Source: Apostichopus japonicus (Eukaryota; Echinodermata; Holothuroidea; Aspidochirotida; Stichopodidae). From it: a stretch of 64,000 nucleotides of DNA. Positions 58,441-64,000 of this stretch are shown here, piece after piece. The notes below the pieces were generated by a model. It worked only from the letters and a program-made list of their open reading frames with translations. It was not told where the DNA came from and did not search any database. The stretch covers positions 12,501 through 76,500 of the forward strand of contig NC_092581.1 of assembly GCF_037975245.1 (NCBI RefSeq). Reading direction: 5' to 3'. Every line of letters begins with the position of its first letter. Position 1 is the first letter of the stretch. A program made the translations under genes and the position numbers.

Positions 58441-61087
58441 TTGCTTTTGCCGCGATCTTATACGGTCTCTGGAACTTTAAGTATTAGAAACGAACATAGA
58501 TTTATATCAACTGCTGTCGTGGCGCGGTTGGTTGCTCTGTACCTCGAGAGCGTGACGTATTTTGGATCGCGGGCTCGAGACCAGGTGGGGGCAGTTTGCT
58601 TTTGCCGCGATCTTATACGGTCTCTGAGAACTTTAAGTATTAGAAACGAACATAGATTTATATCAAATGCTGTCGTGGCGCGGTTGGTTGCTCTGTACCT
58701 CGAGAGCGTGACGTATTTTGGATCGCGGGCTCGAGACCAGGTGGGGGCAGTTTGCTTTTGCCGCGATCTTATACGGTCTATGGAACTTTAAGTATTAGAA
58801 ACGAACATAGATTTATATCAACTGCTGTCGTGGCGCGGTTGGTTGCTCTGTACCTCGAGAGCGTGACGTATTTTGGATCGCGGGCTCGAGACCAGGTGGC
58901 TGCAGTTTGCTTTTGCCGCGATCTCATACGGTCTCTGAGAACTTTAAGTATTAGAAACGAACATAGATTTATATCAAATGCTGTCGTGGCGCGGTTGGTT
59001 GCTCTGTACCTCGAGAGCGTGACGTATTTTGGATCGCGGGCTCGAGACCAGGTGGGGGCAGTTTGCTTTTGCCGCGATCTGGTACGGTCTCTGGGAACTT
59101 TAAGTATTAGAAACGAACATAGATTTATATCAACTGCAGTCGTGGCGCGGTTGGTTGCTCTGTACCTCGAGAGCGTGACGTATTTTGGATCGCGGGCTCG
59201 AGACCAGGTGGGGGCAGTTTGCTTTTGCCGCGATCTTATACGGTCTCTGGGAACTTTAAGTATTAGAAACGAACATAGATTTATATCAACTGCTGTCGTG
59301 GCGCGGTTGGTTGCTCTGTACCTCGAGAGCGTGACGTATTTTGGATCGCGGGCTCGAGACCAGGTGGGGCAGTTTGCTTTTGCCGCGATCTTGTACGGTC
59401 TCTGGGAACTTTAAGTATTAGAAACGAACATAGATTTATATCAACTGCTGTCGTGGCGCGGTTGGTTGCTCTGTAACTCGAGAGCTTGACGTATTTTGGA
59501 TCGCGGGCTCGAGACCAGGTGGGGGCAGTTTGCTTTTGCCGCGATCTTGTACGGTCTCTGGGAACTTTAAGTATTAGAAACGAACATAGATTTATATCAA
59601 CTGCTGTCGTGGCGCGGTTGGTTGCTCTGTAACTCGAGAGCTTGACGTATTTTGGATCGCGGGCTCGAGACCAGGTGGGGGCAGTTTGCTTTTGCCGCGA
59701 TCTGGTACGGTCTCTGGGAACTTTAAGTATTAGAAACGAACATAGTTTTATATCAACTGCTGTCGTGGCGCGGTTGGTTGCTCTGTACCTCGAGAGCGTG
59801 ACGATTTTTGGATCGCGGGCTCGAGACCAGGTGGGGGCAGTTTGCTTTTGCCGCGATCTTATACGGTCTCTGAGAACTTTTAGTATTAGAAACGAACATA
59901 GATTTATATCAAATGCTGTCGTGGCGCGGTTGGTTGCTCTGTACCTCGAGAGCGTGACGTATTTTGGATCGCGGGCTCGAGACCAGGTGGGGGCAGTTTG
60001 CTTTTGTCGCGATCTCATACGGTCTCTGTTAACTTTAAGTATTAGAAACGAACATAGATTTATATCAACTGCTGTCGTGGCGCGGTTGGTTGCTCTGTAC
60101 CTCGAGAGCGTGACGTATTTTGGATCGCGGGCTCGAGACCAGGTGGGGGCAGTTTGCTTTTGCCGCGATCTCATACGGTCTCTGGAACTTTAAGTATTAG
60201 AAACGAACATAGATTTATATCAACTGCTGTCGTGGCGCGGTTGGTTGCTCTGTACCTCGAGAGCGTGACGTATTTTGGATCGCGGGCTCGAGACCAGGTG
60301 GGGGCAGTTTGCTTTTGCCGCGATCTTATACGGTCTCTGGAACTTTAAGTATTAGAAACGAACATAGATTTATATCAACTGCTGTCGTGGCGCGGTTGGT
60401 TGCTCTGTACCTCGAGAGCGTGACGTATTTTGGATCGCGGGCTCGAGACCAGGTGGGGGCAGTTTGCTTTTGCCGCGATCTCATACGGTCTCTGAGAACT
60501 TTAAGTATTAGAAACGAACATAGATTTATATCAACTGCTGTCGTGGCGCGGTTGGTTGCTCTGTAACTCGAGAGCTTGACGTATTTTGGATCGCGGGCTC
60601 GAGACCAGGTGGGGGCAGTTTGCTTTTGCCGCGATCTGGTACGGTCTCTGGGAACTTTAAGTATTAGAAACGAACATAGATTTATATCAACTGCTGTCGT
60701 GGCGCGGTTGGTTGCTCTGTACCTCGAGAGCGTGACGTATTTTGGATCGCGGGCTCGAGACCAGGTGGGGGCAGTTTGCTTTTGCCGCGATCTCATACGG
60801 TCTCTGAGAACTTTAAGTATTAGAAACGAACATAGATTTATATCATATGCTGTCGTGGCGCGGTTGGTTGCTCTGTACCTCGAGAGCGTGACGTATTTTG
60901 GATCGCGGGCTCGAGACCAGGTGGGGGCAGTTTGCTTTTGCCGCGATCTGGTACGGTCTCTGGGAACTTTAAGTATTAGAAACGAACATAGATTTATATC
61001 AACTGCTGTCGTGGCGCGGTTGGTTGCTCTGTACCTCGAGAGCGTGACGTATTTTGGATCGCGGGCTCGTGACCAGGTGGGGGCAGT
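58441..61087 (+). repeat. Duplicated 17-monomer block, copy 1 (2647 bp)
   Basis: 58.44-59.88 kb matches 61.09-62.53 kb at an offset of 2647 bp, including consecutive AAATGCTGTCG units, an ACTGCAGTCG unit, a GTGGGGC unit and two TAACTCGAGAGCTTG units. A two-base change (GTGGCTGCAG, about 58898) and CATAGTTTTATATC (59745) are private to this copy. Its start also matches 55.17-55.52 kb (offset 3267), so blocks are nested. Confidence 0.83.
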
Positions 61088-64000
61088 TTGCTTTTGCCGC
61101 GATCTTATACGGTCTCTGGAACTTTAAGTATTAGAAACGAACATAGATTTATATCAACTGCTGTCGTGGCGCGGTTGGTTGCTCTGTACCTCGAGAGCGT
61201 GACGTATTTTGGATCGCGGGCTCGAGACCAGGTGGGGGCAGTTTGCTTTTGCCGCGATCTTATACGGTCTCTGAGAACTTTAAGTATTAGAAACGAACAT
61301 AGATTTATATCAAATGCTGTCGTGGCGCGGTTGGTTGCTCTGTACCTCGAGAGCGTGACGTATTTTGGATCGCGGGCTCGAGACCAGGTGGGGGCAGTTT
61401 GCTTTTGCCGCGATCTTATACGGTCTATGGAACTTTAAGTATTAGAAACGAACATAGATTTATATCAACTGCTGTCGTGGCGCGGTTGGTTGCTCTGTAC
61501 CTCGAGAGCGTGACGTATTTTGGATCGCGGGCTCGAGACCAGGTGGGGGCAGTTTGCTTTTGCCGCGATCTCATACGGTCTCTGAGAACTTTAAGTATTA
61601 GAAACGAACATAGATTTATATCAAATGCTGTCGTGGCGCGGTTGGTTGCTCTGTACCTCGAGAGCGTGACGTATTTTGGATCGCGGGCTCGAGACCAGGT
61701 GGGGGCAGTTTGCTTTTGCCGCCATCTGGTACGGTCTCTGGGAACTTTAAGTATTAGAAACGAACATAGATTTATATCAACTGCAGTCGTGGCGCGGTTG
61801 GTTGCTCTGTACCTCGAGAGCGTGACGTATTTTGGATCGCGGGCTCGAGACCAGGTGGGGGCAGTTTGCTTTTGCCGCGATCTTATACGGTCTCTGGGAA
61901 CTTTAAGTATTAGAAACGAACATAGATTTATATCAACTGCTGTCGTGGCGCGGTTGGTTGCTCTGTACCTCGAGAGCGTGACGTATTTTGGATCGCGGGC
62001 TCGAGACCAGGTGGGGCAGTTTGCTTTTGCCGCGATCTTGTACGGTATCTGGGAACTTTAAGTATTAGAAACGAACATAGATTTATATCAACTGCTGTCG
62101 TGGCGCGGTTGGTTGCTCTGTAACTCGAGAGCTTGACGTATTTTGGATCGCGGGCTCGAGACCAGGTGGGGGCAGTTTGCTTTTGCCGCGATCTTGTACG
62201 GTCTCTGGGAACTTTAAGTATTAGAAACGAACATAGATTTATATCAACTGCTGTCGTGGCGCGGTTGGTTGCTCTGTAACTCGAGAGCTTGACGTATTTT
62301 GGATCGCGGGCTCGAGACCAGGTGGGGGCAGTTTGCTTTTGCCGCGATCTGGTACGGTCTCTGGGAACTTTAAGTATTAGAAACGAACATAGATTTATAT
62401 CAACTGCTGTCGTGGCGCGGTTGGTTGCTCTGTACCTCGAGAGCGTGACGATTTTTGGATCGCGGGCTCGAGACCAGGTGGGGGCAGTTTGCTTTTGCCG
62501 CGATCTTATACGGTCTCTGGAACTTTAAGTATTAGAAACGAACATAGATTTATATCAACTGCTGTCGTGGCGCGGTTGGTTGTGCTCTGTACCTCGAGAG
62601 CGTGACGTATTTTGGATCGCGGGCTCGAGACCAGGTGGGGGCAGTTTGCTTTTGCCGCGATCTTATACGGTCTCTGAGAACTTTTAGTATTAGAAACGAA
62701 CATAGATTTATATCAAATGCTGTCGTGGCGCGGTTGGTTGCTCTGTACCTCGAGAGCGTGACGTATTTTGGATCGCGGGCTCGAGACCAGGTGGGGGCAG
62801 TTTGCTTTTGCCGCGATCTTATACGGTCTCTGGAACTTTAAGTATTAGAAACGAACATAGATTTATATCAACTGCTGTCGTGGCGCGGTTGGTTGCTCTG
62901 TACCTCGAGAGCGTGACGTAATGTGGATCGCGGGCTCGAGACCAGGTGGGGGCAGTTTGCTTTTGCCGCGATCTCATACGGTCTCTGGAACTTTAAGTAT
63001 TAGAAACGAACATAGATTTATATCAACTGCTGTCGTGGCGCGGTTGGTTGTGCTCTGTACCTCGAGAGCGTGACGTATTTTGGATCGCGGGCTCGAGACC
63101 AGGTGGGGGCAGTTTGCTTTTGCCGCGATCTTATACGGTCTCTGAGAACTTTTAGTATTAGAAACGAACATAGATTTATATCAAATGCTGTCGTGGCGCG
63201 GTTGGTTGCTCTGTACCTCGAGAGCGTGACGTATTTTGGATCGCGGGCTCGAGACCAGGTGGGAGCAGTTTGCTTTTGTCGCGATCTCATACGGTCTCTG
63301 TTAACTTTAAGTATTAGAAACGAACATAGATTTATATCAACTGCTGTCGTGGCGCGGTTGGTTGCTCTGTACCTCGAGAGCGTGACGTATTTTGGATCGC
63401 GGGCTCGAGACCAGGTGGGGGCAGTTTGCTTTTGCCGCGATCTCATACGGTCTGTGGGAACTTTAAGTATTAGAAACGAACATAGATTTATATCAACTGC
63501 TGTCGTGGCGCGGTTGGTTGCTCTGTACCTCGAGAGCGTGACGTATTTTGGATCGCGGGCTCGAGACCAGGTGGGGGCAGTTTGCTTTTGCCGCGATCTT
63601 ATACGGTCTCTGGGAACTTTAAGTATTAGAAACGAACATAGATTTAAATCAACTGCTGTCGTGGCGCGGTTGGTTGCTCTGTACCTCGAGAGCGTGACGT
63701 ATTTTGGATCGCGGGCTCGAGACCAGGTGGGGCAGTTTGCTTTTGCCGCGATCTTATACGTTCTATGGAACTTTAAGTATTAGAAACGAACATAGATTTA
63801 TATCAACTGCTGTCGTGGCGCGGTTGGTTGCTCTGTACCTCGAGAGCGTGACGTATCTTGGATCGCGGGCTCGAGAGCAGGTGGGGGCAGTTTGCTTTTG
63901 CCGCGATCTCATACGGTCTCTGGGAACTTTAAGTATTAGAAACGAACATAGATTTATATCAACTGCTGTCGTGGCGCGGTTGGTTGCTCTGTACCTCGAG
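61088..64000 (+). repeat. Duplicated 17-monomer block, copy 2, and array to window edge
   Basis: Partner of the preceding block. Private changes include TGCCGCCATCTGG (61720). A three-monomer group (TG-insertion unit, AACTTTTAGTATTAG unit, AAATGCTGTCG) at about 62.58-62.75 kb is repeated at 63.05-63.2 kb (offset 468). GACGTAATGTGG (62917) is unique. The last unit is cut at the window edge, so the array is longer than shown. Confidence 0.83.

Larger units (their letters stand above)
2287..64000 (+). repeat. Subtelomeric satellite array, about 156-bp monomer
   Basis: About 395 monomers lie head to tail in one orientation with no interruption, no foreign insertion and no gene. The invariant anchor TACCTCGAGA recurs at 2301, 2457, 2613, 2769 and 2925 (156 bp apart). 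Units of 158 bp carry an extra TG (GGTTGTGCTCTG). Units of 155 bp have CTGGAAC in place of CTGGGAAC. Units of 154 bp also have GTGGGGC in place of GTGGGGGC. Other recurrent alternatives are GACGTATTT or GACGATTTT; ATCTCATA, ATCTTATA, ATCTTGTA, ATCTGGTA or ATCTCGTA; and ACTGCTGTC, ACTGCAGTC or AATGCTGTC. Monomers are otherwise nearly identical, which indicates active homogenisation. The array continues past the right edge. I do not recognise the family. A length near one nucleosome is common for satellites. Confidence 0.97.

Noticed and set aside
2287-64000. CRISPR-like array
   Set aside because: The units are contiguous and repetitive along their whole length; there are no unique spacers, and the telomere shows the window is eukaryotic.
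2287-64000. Interstitial telomeric repeats inside the satellite
   Set aside because: I found no TTAGGG or CCCTAA run after 2286.
2287-64000. Inserted transposon or individual SINE copies with target-site duplications
   Set aside because: The monomers are uninterrupted and tandem; no element ends, poly(A) tails or flanking duplications are seen.

Overview
This window is a chromosome end from a eukaryote. It holds a terminal telomere of CCCTAA repeats (G-strand TTAGGG) at positions 1-2286, followed without a gap by one head-to-tail satellite array that fills the rest (2287-64000) and runs off the right edge. The C-rich strand reads 5'->3' from the left edge, so this is a left chromosome end with the centromere to the right. 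TTAGGG telomeres occur in vertebrates, many invertebrates, many filamentous fungi and some protists, so the motif does not identify the species. I do not recognise the satellite. Its intact CpG content fits lineages without heavy germline CpG methylation, but this is weak evidence.

Layout. 1-2057 is a perfect hexamer array (342 full units after a partial first unit). 2058-2286 is the proximal telomere, with two CCCTCTAA variants and a CCCCTAA unit at the boundary. At 2286/2287 the telomere joins a satellite monomer cut at its GGTTGG motif. From there about 395 monomers follow, all in the same orientation. The basic unit is 156 bp, with length classes of 154 and 155 bp (loss of one G in one or two G runs) and 158 bp (an extra TG). 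The units carry a limited set of diagnostic variants. Blocks of 3 to about 40 monomers are duplicated at many scales, for example copies of about 5.5 kb at 5.9-11.4 and 12.0-17.5 kb, about 3.0 kb at 33.6-38.7 kb, 2.0 kb at 42-45.5 kb, 1.09 kb at 46.2-48.1 kb and 3.1 kb at 52.4-57.7 kb. This is the signature of repeated unequal exchange, gene conversion or replication slippage in a subtelomere.

Coding content. I support no protein-coding gene. The many open frames on both strands arise because 156 is 3 x 52: a frame that is open in one monomer stays open in the next until a 154, 155 or 158 bp unit shifts it. Their products are the same 52-residue word repeated.

The most interesting signal is inside the monomer. 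It has an A-box-like motif (TGGCGCGGTTGG), a B-box-like motif (GGCTCGAGACC) about 40 nt downstream, and a T4 run 17 nt after that. This is the order and spacing of an internal RNA polymerase III promoter of tRNA type. The satellite may derive from a tRNA or a tRNA-derived SINE that became tandemly amplified next to the telomere. The arms of a tRNA fold are mostly decayed, so this is a hypothesis about origin and possible transcription and not a functional tRNA call.
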